The notes: generated from the sequence alone by a model not told the origin. A stretch of DNA of 64,000 bases from Cutaneotrichosporon cavernicola (GCF_030864355.1 NC_083400.1:77001-141000); one strand, 5' to 3'; shown: positions 1 to 11,159, numbered from the stretch's first letter. Translations and numbers: made by a program.

Positions 1-464
1 GCTGAACCTTGGCTTTTGCGCTGGGTCCAGAGCGGGTGGGAGTAGGAGGGACATCTTTGGGTGGGACAGTAGGTAAGACGGGAGTAACAGGGCTTAACCG
101 ACCGGGTGGGGTGGAATCCGTGGCATTAACCGGAGGATAGGTAGCAGGTGCAGCGAGAACGGAGCAGCAGGCTGTGGACGTCTCGCTAACACTGGAGAGG
201 CGCTGAGGGGTCGCGGAAAGGGAAGGAAAGGTGACCCGCTCCCCCGTCCAGGCCTCGAGGGAGGCAACCAAGTTGCCGAGCTCGACGGGATTCAAAGCAC
301 GGATACCCTCGGCCGTGAGCATGGTGTTCAGAATGCGGCTCGTGCGGGAGCGTGCGAGCGCATGGTCAAACCATCATGGTAGCGGCTGCATTGACGAATG
401 TGTGTTTGGTGCGGGACAGAATGGAATCGACGTCTGCAACGGGCGTGTCGGTGGCACCCGCCAT
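1..464 (-). CDS. Unrecognised protein, 5' part, runs off the left edge
   Basis: I do not recognise this protein. It starts at the ATG at 462-464 (MAGATDTPVADVD) and the reading frame from about 354 to position 1 is open. That part reads NTMLTAEGIRALNPVELGNL and then a Pro/Ser/Thr-rich stretch (PPGRLSPVTPVLPTVPP), so it continues beyond the window. The two parts are one base out of phase near 366, where the first frame ends MMV-stop. A short intron is the likely reason: starting GTTTGA at about 365 and ending in GCCGAG restores the frame, but the donor is weak. Upstream, on the same strand, two intron-like segments (GTAAGT...CTGACGCCAG near 694-662 and GTGTGAGT...CACACAG near 617-580) suggest spliced 5' leader exons. 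The C-terminus is missing, so no function is offered. Confidence 0.45.
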
Positions 465-1438
465 GGCTGAGGACTGGGTTTTAGCGGCGTCGGGGCGCCG
501 GGTACGCACGAGCGGGGGGAGAGGGATTGCGGGAGGAGAGGGGATGAAGGGTGGAAGAAAGAACTGACGCGCCTGTCTGTGTGTAAGTAGAAGCGGGGGA
601 AAGTGACTCACACCCGACCAAGAAGCAGCCAAAGTCGTGGTGTCGGTGCTGAACAAGCCGGCGGCGCTCTGGCGTCAGCGTCTGATCTTCTGGTGACTTA
701 CGCAGGGAGCAGTTGCGGGAGTGGTTACCAGAGAGGAAGAGCGCGAAGGAAGTGGAGGATGGAATGGAGAATCAAGTTGAGGAATGTTGCGGATGAACCG
801 TTAGATATTTGGATCCATCTATCTACTGTAAACCACACCGTTTGTGTTTCCAAGTAGCTTCAGCTTGTTCCCTTCTTCTCTCAGTTGGGGTTACATGCAT
901 TTATTCTTAGCTCTCCTCGGCGAGGTTGTGTTGCGCTTGCTCGTCTCCAGCGTAATACATCCCCCCAGCCTCTACAAACTCAGCAGGAGCCGGCACGTGC
1001 GGTCCCGGATAAACGTGCTGCCAAAGCTCGCCCTTTTGCACTGACATCCGCCACTTACTCAATCCAGGACTTGCAGTGTGCGGGGTGGTCTATGCGACCA
1101 GGTCCTTCCTTGACAAAGCACATACCGAATAGGAACTGTCAATGCAGACAAAGTGGGTTGCTGAACTCTCCGTCGGGGGCTCATGAGCAACATGAACCGA
1201 TCACGCCCGTTAACGACTGTGTGAGTGCCGGAGAGAGGATCAATCTCTACCGTCTAACCACCTCACCGGCGCACGACGTATTCACTTTCTTCAGGAAGCT
1301 AGGAAGCTACCGTGTTCACACTCGCTCCAGACGCCCAATTGACCATTTAGAAGCCTCAAACCTGTCTCGATGCATAATCTGCCATGTTCCACGGTCGCGG
1401 GCGGTCTCAGAATTCCCCCAAAATCACAAAAACATGTC
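465..1438. other. Intergenic, leader of the left-edge gene
   Basis: The first 250 bases hold the probable spliced 5' leader of the minus-strand gene ending at the left edge. The rest shows no conserved reading frame. An open frame at 885-1448 has no recognisable protein character and does not start with ATG. No repeats or RNA genes seen except the tRNA that begins at 1439. Confidence 0.5.
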
Positions 1439-1541
1439 TCCTCACTAGTATATCGGTTAGTATATTCGCCTCTCAGTTGAGAGAGCCTGCGACAAGCACG
1501 GCAACACCGCGAAAGAGCAGGGTTCAACTCCCTGGTGGGGA
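1439..1541 (+). tRNA. tRNA-Glu (CTC) with intron
   Basis: The sequence folds as a tRNA. The acceptor stem is TCCTCAC paired with GTGGGGA (one T-G wobble). The D-arm contains TATCGGTTAGTATA. The anticodon stem is TTCGC (1465-1469) with GCGAA (1509-1513), and the T-arm is CAGGG-TTCAACT-CCCTG. The anticodon CTC lies at 1472-1474. A 32-nt intron (1476-1507) sits at the canonical place one base after the anticodon. Its first bases (GTTGAGAG) can pair with the anticodon loop (CTCTCA), the usual anticodon-intron helix read by the tRNA splicing endonuclease. The mature length of about 71 nt fits a Glu tRNA. CCA is not encoded, as expected in eukaryotes. Confidence 0.93.
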
Positions 1542-2417
1542 ACAGCTATAGCTTTTGGTTGTCTGCGCGTTGCTTTTGGCCCTTTCGGGGTCTTTTGGTG
1601 GTCAGAGAATACACGCAGGCGCTTCGTTTACATTATAACACCTGCCAACCTACTCTGATTCCGAGTGTCTGGATAGCCTTTGCCAAGCTGCGGAATCCCA
1701 AGTACACCACCCATCACTGACCATTCCTGCAGGCTGTCCGGATGGTGCGCTGAACGTTCAAATGTTGAGTGCCGCTACATTCAATGAATTGAGTTTCAGC
1801 TACTTTCAACTAATTCAAATACCTGCTGGTAGAGACGTGACGGCGTAGCTGCTTCGATGATGGGAGGATGAAAATTATCCCCCGTACCCACGTCGCGCAC
1901 CTGTCTGTTCTATTCACGTCCCCGCCAGCCGGCCACGGGCAACTCAAACCTGTTCCGACCATCCCGAGCACAGCGTGAAGGCGGCCGCTGGCCTAACTGC
2001 TGCCAAGTCAATTAATTGAATTGGGCAGCTGTAATTCAGGTCACCTGAATGTAGAAGCTAATTCGGTCTTCGCGGGTACCTGATCAAGAAGACATACTGA
2101 CGGGGGAGACATACAAGTGTGCAGATACCACTCAGTATCAACGTCAAGAAAAGCGTCAAGAACAAGGTCAAGGACGGGCTTGATCGTAGGGTTCTGGAAT
2201 GTCTGATAGCCAGTGAAGTTGCTGGACGGCTCGCAATCAAGGTTTACTTGGCGTACTGGCTTGGTTGGGATAGGTGAGCAGTGGTACAGTGCCTGTGCCA
2301 TTCCATGCCGTCGTTGCAGTCTCTTGGAAGATGAGATTCAACCATGTTCGGACACAGTGTGAGGGCAAGATATGTGTAAAGACCAAACTCGTCACGATCA
2401 AAACATCTACACTGCAC
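1542..2417. other. Intergenic between tRNA-Glu and APC4
   Basis: No supported gene. It covers the tRNA-Glu terminator side and the 3' flank of APC4. Short open frames on both strands have no protein-like features. The region is more AT-rich around 1740-1830. Confidence 0.5.
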
Positions 2418-5044
2418 CTACTCCTCCATCGCCCCCTCCCCTTCCTCTTCCTCGTCCCACTCCTCATCCTCGTTCGCCTCGAGGTCAAGGACGCACAGCT
2501 CGTCCCCGCCAGATGTGAGGACCCAGCCGCTCCGCCGTCCTTCAGCTGGATTGAGCGCTAGGCCCCATGCAGCGTCATGGCGCATGACGCCTAGCGTACG
2601 GACCCGTGAGAGCATAAGGTCGTGGGCTGGGGCGGACGCAAGGCTGATCATGTCGCCGGTCTGCGTAGGCACCATGGCATCGCGCAGACTCTCCGCCGAC
2701 ACGAGAGCAAACCACCGCTTCGAGCCACGGGCAAGCACGACCGCGACCTCGTCGTCGCCGTAGAACGCGGCGTTCACGACCTCACCGCTAAAGCGGGCGT
2801 GTAGGAGAGACTCGCTACGGACCAAGACATGTAGTGTCTTGTCCGAGATAACGAGGGCCCAGAGTTCGTCCCCGATGATGCGCTCATCGACCGTTGGCAG
2901 CGCAAAGTCGTTCCCCTGGAGAATGGGTTCGGGGTTGCGGACGCGCGCCGAAGCTGTAATGGCACTGGTCGTCGCCAGGAGAGCGTTGGCCCATGCCCAA
3001 GGTTCGCGCAAGGGTTCGCGTTTTTCCGTCGGCGTGGGTGCAGGATCCGGGTGACCATTCTCGCCGACTGTATCGAAAGACTCGTTGGACTCGACGTCGA
3101 CCCCGTTGGGCTCCAAGTCGAGCTCCTCGTTAGAGGCCGAGTGGTCTGGGACAGGGGCTGGCGCGGTCTCGGACTCGTGCGGGAGAGGCGAGGGCTTTAG
3201 CTGCTGATGCAGGCGTGTGAGTGTGGATTTCATGACCTCGTCCAGGCTCTGCACTGCGGGCTGTAGCGCAGGAGGCAGATCCGTGAGCACCGCATTTGAC
3301 GCGCCAATAACGTGCGGAAAGTGCTTTCTGAACCGGCTGTTGCTAAAACCATTGACCATGTACGACCACACAAGCTTGGTGTCATGGACTGGCAGGCCGG
3401 CCTCGTCGTTCGAAACCGCTCTGGCCATCTCTTGAGGTCAGGTGAGCCAGCAAAACATCACTTACCGTAGCGGAGCCATTTGAACCACTCGACACTCGTT
3501 TCCCACTCGAGCGCCGCCGCCTGTCGCATGTCCTCACACAGCTCGAACAGCCCTCTCACAAGAGCGAGCGCGCGCTTGACCTCCGAACGGTCCAGGACGA
3601 CTTCAAACTCGAACCGGCACCTGCTGTCAGCTTGGCTACTTGTCTTCTCACAAAATGGACGCAGCCTGGTCCGCATGATGGCCAAGCGCCCAACCGTTCA
3701 TCTCCTCCAGCACTAGCAGCACTCGCTCAAGTGCAGGTATCACGCTCTGCGTGAGCACCGTCATGACGGTAATATAGCCCTCCTGGACCGTCGTGTCCCA
3801 TTTCGCCACAGGCTGGCGTTAGCACAACCACGGCGACGCATACTCGGTTCGTCAGGCGGTTTCCGAGCCATTCAGTAATACCTGGGCTTGAGCGGCGGCA
3901 CATGAGGAAGCGGTACAGGTCCGCGTGCACGTCTCGCGTAGACACGTTGTGCTGCTGTCCGCAAGATTCGAGTGATTCTCGCCAAACCACAGTCTGCCTC
4001 TCGGCATCTCTGTAGGCTGCGGCACAGCTTTCTATCCCCCGGAAGACGGGGTCTAGCAGCCGCGTAATTGTGTCCGCACGCATGGCGACCTCGAGCACCG
4101 CAGGAGGCACGTTGCTCGGGGTTCCAGGTGGCAGAAGCATGGTGCCAGTCAGTAACCGTGCAGAAGCACTCGAGCGCTGCACGGGAGCAGACACAACCAA
4201 CACCGAGGGCGGCGGTTGCGGGGTCGAAGGGAGGAGGGTGGGGGCAGACTCGAGCTTCTCATGCAAGCCCTTCTGCGCCGCAGCCAAAGGTGGGGGAGCA
4301 AAGGGGTTGATTCTGAGATCAGGATTGTTCTGACCAAACTCACATGGCGGGTTTTGGCGGCTCGACGCGCTCGATACCAGGTAGAGAGTCTATGATCATG
4401 AGCGGTGCACCGGACTGCTGTCAGTGTCAGATGATGGTCCTACGCACCTTGTGGGAAGGCCATTCTTGCTCGCCTCCGACCCACTCCATAGGCCACCATG
4501 CAAAGCGTGAGTCTCGTTCGGCTGTTGGCACCCAGTCGGTATCAGTGAGTTGCTCCAGCAGAGCGGCGGGCACCTGTACTGCTTTGACAACATCGCCAGT
4601 GTGTACCGAGAGCTGCTCGATCGTGCTCTTGGCTGCACTGACCTCGGCTCGTGGCGGCCAACTTGGCAGCCGCAGAACGATGAGCGAGAGGAAGAGGCCT
4701 GTGGTGAGCCATTTAGTCCGTCACCCCAGCCTACCGTCGGGGCTCCACGCCAGTCCGAGAACGCGTCCCGTCACGCGAACCTCCCACACAATCGCACCGC
4801 TTAAGCGCCACAACGACACAAGCGTGGAAACGCCCGGCTGATCTTCGTCTGGCTCGCGAACGAGCGCGGCCAGGTCCATTGCAGGATTCGCAGCGCGTGG
4901 GTGGAGCAGATGGGGATACTTCAGACTCGATGTCGAGGCGACAGAAAACGAGCGCGCGTCGTCATCCAATGCAGCAGAGCCGTTCTGGGTGGGTGTTGGG
5001 TCGGAAGAGCCCGCCGCCGCGTTCGGCGTGACGATCCCACTCAT
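2418..5044 (-). CDS. APC4: Anaphase-promoting complex subunit 4 (Apc4)
   Basis: Apc4 is a scaffold subunit of the APC/C ubiquitin ligase, which drives mitotic exit in the nucleus. Start is the ATG at 5042-5044. After an acidic N-terminus, the first exon has the Apc4 WD40 start (VSLWRLSGAIVWEVR...LAWSPDGR). The next exon has the conserved 'VHTGDVVKAV' strand and ends WPSHK. Around 3950-4280 lies the Apc4 long domain (AAAYRDAERQTVVWRESL; LYRFLMCRRSSPGITEWLG). The last exon (2418-3428) is a beta-propeller-like tail ending in a very acidic stretch. Introns are small: GTAGGC...CACCACAG near 4733-4699 joins exons 1-2, and others lie near 4448-4419, 4346-4280 and 3450-3730. Exact exon borders in 3430-3730 are uncertain. 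It is divergent to the zinc-finger gene at 5457. Recognition rests on several separate conserved blocks. Confidence 0.85.
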
Positions 5045-5077
5045 AACGAGAACGATACTCTAACGAGAACGATACTC
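5044..5077. repeat. 17-bp tandem duplication at the APC4 start codon
   Basis: The 17-mer TAACGAGAACGATACTC occurs twice head-to-tail (5044-5060 and 5061-5077). It directly abuts the APC4 ATG on the minus strand, so it is the last part of the APC4 5' leader. Confidence 0.85.
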
Positions 5078-5456
5078 GAGGGGATATGTAGGTATTCCTA
5101 GTGATATATGGAAATAGAGGAGCTTGCGTTGACCAAGAAGAGAGGTGGTGATGGTGGTGAAGAGGGGTGGTCGATGTCGCGACCAAATCGCTGTTGTTGA
5201 CTTTGGTCATCCAAGGTGGAGGTCGAACAGCATTACAAACGGAACCAATTTCGGTATTGAGGAGGTTAATGCACTTTGTAATGGAAGATGAACCCTCTTC
5301 GTTCCCCCCCGTGTTCCTTCATCTTAAACGGGGATAATCAATCAGTTCATCTACGTCTTGCAATCTCTTTCCTCCATCCACTTCAACACTTGTATCCATT
5401 CTATTGACCTTATCACCTTAACTCCCTCTTCACATTCTTCCGCGTCAAGCGCCGCA
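5045..5456. promoter_or_regulatory. Divergent promoter APC4 / zinc-finger gene
   Basis: These 412 bp separate the APC4 start (-) from the zinc-finger start (+), so they must hold both promoters. I see the 17-bp duplication next to APC4 and a pyrimidine-rich leader (about 5340-5450) before the plus gene. No clear TATA element. Confidence 0.6.
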
Positions 5457-6848
5457 ATGGACGACCATGACATGGACTCTCCGCCCGCCAGCCGTGCCAG
5501 AGGCCGCATCTCACCCCCTTCCTCTCGCCACGCCAGGGGGCGTCGGGCGGGCGGCCAGGGGAGCTCGGCCGCTCGCGGCTCGTCAAGCCCTCACTACGCC
5601 TATTCAGACGACGAGAGCGGCCAAGGCGAGATGGCCGTCGACGATGACATAGACGAGCTACTCTCGCCCGACCCCCGCGCGGCTGACGATCGCGGAGACG
5701 ATCGCGTTGATGATCGCGTTGATGACGATGATGACGAGGAGGGTGGCGATACCGGCAAGACTGAGGGACAGCGCGAGTGCCTGTGGGAAGGATGCAACGA
5801 GATGCTCGAGGACCAGGCAGAGCTTGTCAAGCATGTCCAGGAGGGTGGGTACGGTATCGAGGACAACTCTGACTCCAGCACACATTGGGGCGGGACGGCA
5901 GCCATACGCGTGTCTCTGGGCCACATGCTCTCGACTCGGACAGCGGCAGGCTAGCCGGCACGCACTGCTCACGCACATGCGTTCACACACTGGCGAGAAG
6001 CCGTATGCTTGTCCTGAGCCTGGTGAGCTCATAGATATAAGGAACAGCTGACACCAGGCTGTGGACGGACGTTTACTCGCTCCGACGCGATGAACAAGCA
6101 TGTCAAGTCGATCCACGCTCCAGGTGCACGTCCGAGACGGCGTGAGGAGGTGGTGATCGACGCTGAGGAGCCGAAGACTGCGGACCGCGACTTGGCCAAG
6201 GACGACGATCTGGCAGAGGTGATTGTACGCCTGCGTTCCCGCGACCGCATCCACTACAAGGCCGAAAACGCGGAAGAAGAGGCCTCGGTGCGGTACATGC
6301 GCGAAACGCGGCCTGGAGGGGCACCGGCGCGCAACAGGCGTGGACGCAAGAACGCGGCGTCGGACAGCGACGAGTTTGACGAGGGCGCTGGCAAAAAGTA
6401 TCCCAACAAGCGCAAGGTTGACGGATACCTGATTGACCAGGGCGACAACGAGGTGCCTCTCATGAGCCGGTCACGGTGGCAGGCGAAATACGTCATGGCC
6501 AAGGCCAAGCTCATGCTCGTCGACGAGGAGAACAAGATGCGCCGCGAAGAGCTGCTCTATTGGGAAGAGGAGGAGAAGCGCATGATGGCCCAGTTAGGAC
6601 TTGGCAGCACGTTCCGTCCCATCCAGATTCCTGATTCGCCTGAGCCCGAGCCGCACCATCGCGAGCCTCGCGAGACCCGAGAGACTCGCACAGAACGCTG
6701 GTCGGCGGCCCACCGCCCGCCAGACTCGCGCCGCAGTCGTGGCGGCCACAGCTCGCCTGAGCCACGCAGAAGGACGAGCGGGCGGCGCAGTGCCAAGCAC
6801 GAGCCTGCGACTCTGGACGATGAGCTGTATGAGGCGGCGATGGGATAA
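5457..6848 (+). CDS. C2H2 zinc-finger protein, INO80 subunit Iec1-like
   Basis: A 440-residue protein from three exons (5457-5844, 5879-6022, 6058-6848) with introns of 34 and 35 nt. The N-terminus is Arg/Ser-rich, then acidic (VDDDIDELLSPDP, DDRVDDDDDEE). Splicing yields three consecutive zinc fingers: CLWEGC...LVKHVQEGH, CLWATC...LLTHMRSH, and CPEPGCGRTFTRSDAMNKHVKSIH, with TGEKPYAC as the linker. Without splicing, the frame stops inside the second finger. The finger set with this spacing, followed by a charged helical region (SRWQAKYVMAKAKLMLVDEENK), resembles the Iec1 subunit of the INO80 remodeller known from fission yeast and other fungi. That assignment is inference; a sequence-specific transcription factor is the alternative. 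The C-terminus is Arg/Ser-rich. Confidence 0.8.
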
Positions 6849-7251
6849 TGAAGAGGAGTGAGCATGTAGAGCAGGAGAGCAGTACCAATGTAGCACACAG
6901 ATGGCAGTGATCCCGAGTGTCTGGCTTGTCTTTGTCTCTCGGTTTGGATTGACTGTCAACTGCCAATCATCTCAAGGCATCGCCGAGATATGTAACAATC
7001 CTTCCCTGCCTCGGTGGCCAACATAGCCGATGTTGCGGTTGAGCGAGACAGACAGGGTGACAATGGCACGTGCGTTTGTAGCAAGCGCTTCTTTCCAGGC
7101 CTCACCTAACACTGAGCATGTCCAGATGATGGACAATCTCTCTCCAACTTTGCCTAGACTCGGCTCCGACTCTGCCCAGTAAAATCAGTGATACGAATAT
7201 ACAGCATGCATAATGCGACCGGGAACAACAACTACTCTTGTTTGTGCGCGA
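6849..7251. other. Convergent 3' region, zinc finger / MMSDH
   Basis: Two genes end towards each other here. The segment should hold both 3' UTRs and polyadenylation signals. I see no gene, RNA or repeat in it. Confidence 0.5.
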
Positions 7252-9180
7252 TTAGTGGATCTGGGGCATGGCGACGGCGGCCTCGGCGTGCGAAGCGTCC
7301 TCGTGGGGCCAGAGGGCAGTGGTGGTCTTGCGAGTGGTGTAGAAGTCGAGACCAGTCTTGCCGTAGAAGGGAATGTCGCCCATGAACGAGCCCTTGGAGC
7401 CCGACCAGTTGAACATGGGGAGGGGAACGGGGATGGCGACGTTGATGCCGATCTGTCCGGGCTCGGCCTGGATCTCAAACTTGCGGCCAGTAGCACCGTT
7501 GGTGGTGAAGATGGCGGCACCGTTACCGTACTTGTTGCGGTTGATGATGGCAACAGCCTCGTCGAGGGTCTCGGCTGAGATGATGTTGAGCACAGGGCCG
7601 AAGATCTCGTTCTTGTAGGCGCTCATGTTGGTGTCGACCTCGACGACGGTGGGGCCGACAAAGTTGCCGGCGGGGTAGCCGGGAACCTCGACACCACGGC
7701 CGTCAAGGAGGATCTTGCCGCCCTCAGTCTCGACCGACGCGATGAGGCCCTCAATGCGCTCCTTGGCCTGGGGGGAGATGACGGGGCCGAGGTCGGCGCC
7801 CTGCTCAAAGCCACCCGAGACCTTGAGGCCCTTGGCGCGCTCAATGAGCTCGGGGATCCAAGCACGCGACTCGCCGACAAAGATGGCGACCGAGAGGGCC
7901 ATGCAGCGCTGGCCGGCGGCGCCGAACGCGGCACCCGCAATAGCGTTGAGGGTGAGGTTCTTGTTGGCGTCGGGCATGACGACACAGTGGTTCTTGGCAC
8001 CAAGGTTGGCCTGGACACGCTTGCCCTGGACAATGGCACGGTCGTAGATGTGCTTGCCTGCGGCGTCACCACCAACGAACGAGATGGCCTTGATGTCGGG
8101 GTGGTCGCAGACACGGTTGACGGTGGGGGCAGTGCCGTGAACGACGTTGAGGACACCGTCGGGGAGGCCGGCCTTGGCGGCGAGCTCAGCAATGATCATG
8201 GTGGCTCCGGGGTCACGCTCCGAGGGCTTGACAACAAGGGTGTTGCCGGTGACGGTGGCGAGGGCAGCCGACCAGAGAACGATCATGGCGGGGAAGTTGA
8301 AGGGGGTGATGGCGGCAGTGACACCGAGGGGGTGGCGGCGCGAGTAGGTGTCCATGTCGGTGGTGACCTCGAGCTTGTCACCAAGGAGACCCGAGGTGAC
8401 GGCGGTAGCGGCCTCGACGACCTGGAGACCACGGCCAACGTCGCCCTGGGCGTCGGCAAAGGTCTTGCCCTGCTCGAGAACGATCGACTGGGCAATCTCA
8501 GGGGTGTGCTGGCGGATGAGGTTCATCAGCTCGAACATGACGCGCTGGCGGCGCATGATCGAGGTCTGCGACCAGGTCTTGTAGGCCTCGGCAGCGGCAC
8601 CGACAGCAGCGTTGAACTCGGCCTCGGTGGTCTCGGGAACACGGGTAAGGAGCGTCTGCGAGGACTACATGATTAGCAATGGACCAAGTGGTAAAAGCGG
8701 CGAGGGAGCAAAAGGGGGGAGGTTGGGGGATGAAACCGTCCGCCCCGGTGCGAAACGCAATGCCAATGCAAGCAAGCACAGAACACGATCTCGAGACACA
8801 GGGCACCGAGTGTGGAGTGTGGAGCAGAGACAATGAAAATAAAAAAAGAGTTCCTAGTGGTGTAATTCCATCCCCCACTTGGACCACTCGGCTCTCGGAG
8901 CTCGGCATTGCAGATCGGCTCGCTCAGACAAGAAACTCACGGGGTCGTGGACCTCCACCCACTTGGAGCACGACGACTCAACAAACTCGCCACCAATGTA
9001 GTTCTTGGTGTTGCCGCCGAGCGCCGAGGTACCCTTCCACTTGGACGAGACCTCCTCGGCGGCCTTGGCGGCGAGGGGCGAGAGCTGCGACGCGCCGCCG
9101 GTCACGGGGTGAGCGGCGGTCGACGCGTAGCCACGAGCGGCGCGGAGGGTGGTGGAGGTGAGACGGACGGAACGAAGCAT
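7252..9180 (-). CDS. Methylmalonate-semialdehyde dehydrogenase, mitochondrial
   Basis: This aldehyde dehydrogenase (ALDH6/MmsA family) converts methylmalonate semialdehyde, from valine and thymine breakdown, to propionyl-CoA using NAD and CoA. Two exons: 9180-8941 (80 codons) and 8664-7252, about 550 residues in all. The N-terminus [20 protein letters not shown] is Arg/Ser-rich without acids, a typical mitochondrial presequence. Then come [19 protein letters not shown], the fold motif [12 protein letters not shown], and the catalytic cysteine in GQRCMALS. These specify MMSDH rather than other ALDHs. The last exon is uninterrupted over 1.4 kb. The single intron (8665-8940) is 276 nt, eight times the usual size here. 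The open plus-strand frame over this exon is a codon-bias shadow. Confidence 0.95.
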
Positions 9181-9744
9181 GCTGTGTTTTTGGAGAAGAG
9201 AGGAGAAAGAGAGGGGAGTTGAGAGAGAAAGAGTGAAGTGGCGGCTGACAAGGATCAACTTATGGAGTGCTGGTGGAGGAGACACTTGTCGGCGGCTGGC
9301 GTGCCTTCGGCTCGGATCATTAGCCGAGTCACCTGGCGAAATCTCGGCAAAGTTGATATTATCGACCCCCAGATAAATATCACCAGATTAACAGATTACA
9401 ATCAGATTGTAATGTTCTATTAGAAAATCCATTTCATCCAACCTTTTGAGCCTTGCAAGCCCCGAGCCGGGCTTAGAGGCTTCTACAAACAACCACTTAC
9501 ACAGGCCTGTCACTACCCGCTCCCCCCTCTCTCCCCCATGCCCACCATCGCGGCTCCTACCCCGCACCTGCACCCACTTGATGTCTGAGCGCTGTTCCAG
9601 GCTCAGGTGCTCAGGTAAATCAAAACTACTCCTAACTACGACACTCTATACGCCAAAGTCGGTTCCCCACGTGCACCGCCTGAATCCTCCCTAGGCGGCC
9701 CCACTGTCGTCTCCGTGTCCTGTCACTGCAGGTCCTATGCTCGC
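9181..9744. other. MMSDH promoter and RNase H2A 3' flank
   Basis: No gene. Upstream of MMSDH it carries an AT-rich patch (9350-9430) with a perfect inverted repeat at 9395-9413, ATTACAATC-a-GATTGTAAT. This could be a regulator site; its role is unknown. Confidence 0.5.
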
Positions 9745-10893
9745 TCACAGCTCGCCTACAGCCGAGATGCCAAGGTCCTGCCACATCTTGGACCGTCCTT
9801 TATCCGGGTTTGCGAAATAGGCCTTGGCCGAGGGCTGTTGCACATCGTCGGCCCACGCGCATGCCGCGCTGTGCTTTTCGAGCAGCACTCGGATCGTAGC
9901 CCACGAGAAACGAACCATTCCGCGGTACCCGAACACGGGATCGACGTGTTCACGCAGAAAGGCTTGCGTCTTTGGGTCTTTTGTCAGCATCGGCATTCCG
10001 ACTCGGACACCACAAGCTGATAGGCGGAGTGGGGGCCTGCGTCGTCGTATGTCGTATCGATCACGTTGGCGGACCAGCTACCTCGTCCGCGGGACTCACC
10101 CGATGGATATCCGCTTCCGCGGATCACCAACTCTCCCTCCCTGGTGGCCAATGGTGGTCCCTCTGGATCAGTCCAGTGTTCAATATACCGGTCGCGAGTG
10201 ACTTTTGCAATGATCGAAGCCGCGCCAACAATCTTGAACAAACTGTCGGCCTTGGGACACACCAGAAATTTGATTGTCGGGAACGCAGCGCTCAATCGGT
10301 CCTGCCAGATCTGGCTAGGGCCGAGCGCGTCAACAAAGCACTGTGATCAGCAGAGAATCATAGAAAGAAGGCTAGTCACCTCGCGGATGTTCAGACCGCG
10401 GTCGAGAGCATCACGGATGAGGCCCATCGTCGCATCCTGCGCTTGCTGGTTCAAGTTGATCGGCACGCGGCGCAGCATATTGGCCGAGATTGCCTGTGGA
10501 GACAGCGTTGCGGACGAGTAACACAGCGGCACGTTGGCGTCAAACGACTCCCACAGAGCTTGCCGTACCTCGGCGGACAGTGCCTTGGAGTCTGGCGTTA
10601 GCTTGGACCCAACAGGATTGACTCACCATCGAAACCGAGGTCCTCAAGCGTCGGCTTGAATGCAACTGGACAGTATGCCGCCGCGTAGACCATGGGACCC
10701 AGCACCGCTGCTGTCAGTTTCTCAAGGGGAATGTCAACTCACGCCCTCGCCCTGCCTCGTCAATGCCCATAATCCATCCTTCCTTGTTCTGTTCCGACGA
10801 CTGGTCAAAGTCGTCGGGCAGCACCGAGTGGAAGGTGTAAGAGTCGAGGAGCGACGGAATCGGGTCGAGGTTGACGGGGTCTACTGGTGACAT
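9745..10893 (-). CDS. RNH201: Ribonuclease H2 catalytic subunit A
   Basis: RNase H2 removes RNA from RNA:DNA hybrids and single ribonucleotides from DNA in the nucleus. Start is ATG at 10891-10893 (MSPVDPVNLDP). The type 2 RNase H signature is clear: GIDEAGRGRVLGPMVYAAAY carries the first two acidic catalytic residues, VFVDALG the third, and KADSLFKIVGAASIIAKVTRD the conserved lysine and helix. The C-terminus reads FSWATIRVLLEKH, also typical. The gene has at least four introns of 32-40 nt (for example 10741-10710, 10624-10590) and one of 122 nt (9978-10099). It shares a 266-bp promoter with the CtIP homologue on the other strand. Only the A subunit is seen; the B and C partners are not in the window. 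Confidence 0.93.
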
Positions 10894-11159
10894 GGTGTGC
10901 GTTCTGGTGGTGGTGATGAGTGGATAGCTTGTCGTGTCGCCGTCGCTTGTGTCAGGAGGAGGTCTTGTTGATTTTGGACGCGACGCGTTTGTAATGTGGA
11001 GGCTTCAGCCACGTGGCTATCATCACACGTAACCCACCCACTTGTCAGGTCTCCCACGGGTGACGTCAGATTGGTGGTTGTTACGCGACGCGCTTGATCT
11101 TGTATTGGTGATCTTGCCTCCTTTCCGAAAGATCAACGTCATCAACATTGGCCGTTAAC
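10894..11159. promoter_or_regulatory. Divergent promoter RNH201 / CtIP with ACGCG elements
   Basis: Between the two start codons are four recognisable elements: ACGCGACGCGTTT at 10978-10990 (containing ACGCGT, the MCB core bound by MBF in fungi), the palindrome AGCCACGTGGCT at 11007-11018 (E-box core CACGTG), TGACGTCA at 11061-11068 (CRE-like), and a second ACGCGACGCG at 11083-11092. The sites are seen directly; that they act in G1/S regulation is inference from ascomycete and Cryptococcus MBF biology. Confidence 0.65.

Noticed and set aside
885..1448. 187-codon open frame on the plus strand
   Set aside because: No ATG start, no protein-like composition or motif, and it runs into tRNA-Glu.
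7987..8676. 229-codon open frame opposite MMSDH
   Set aside because: It is the antisense shadow of the highly biased MMSDH exon; the minus strand is a complete known enzyme.
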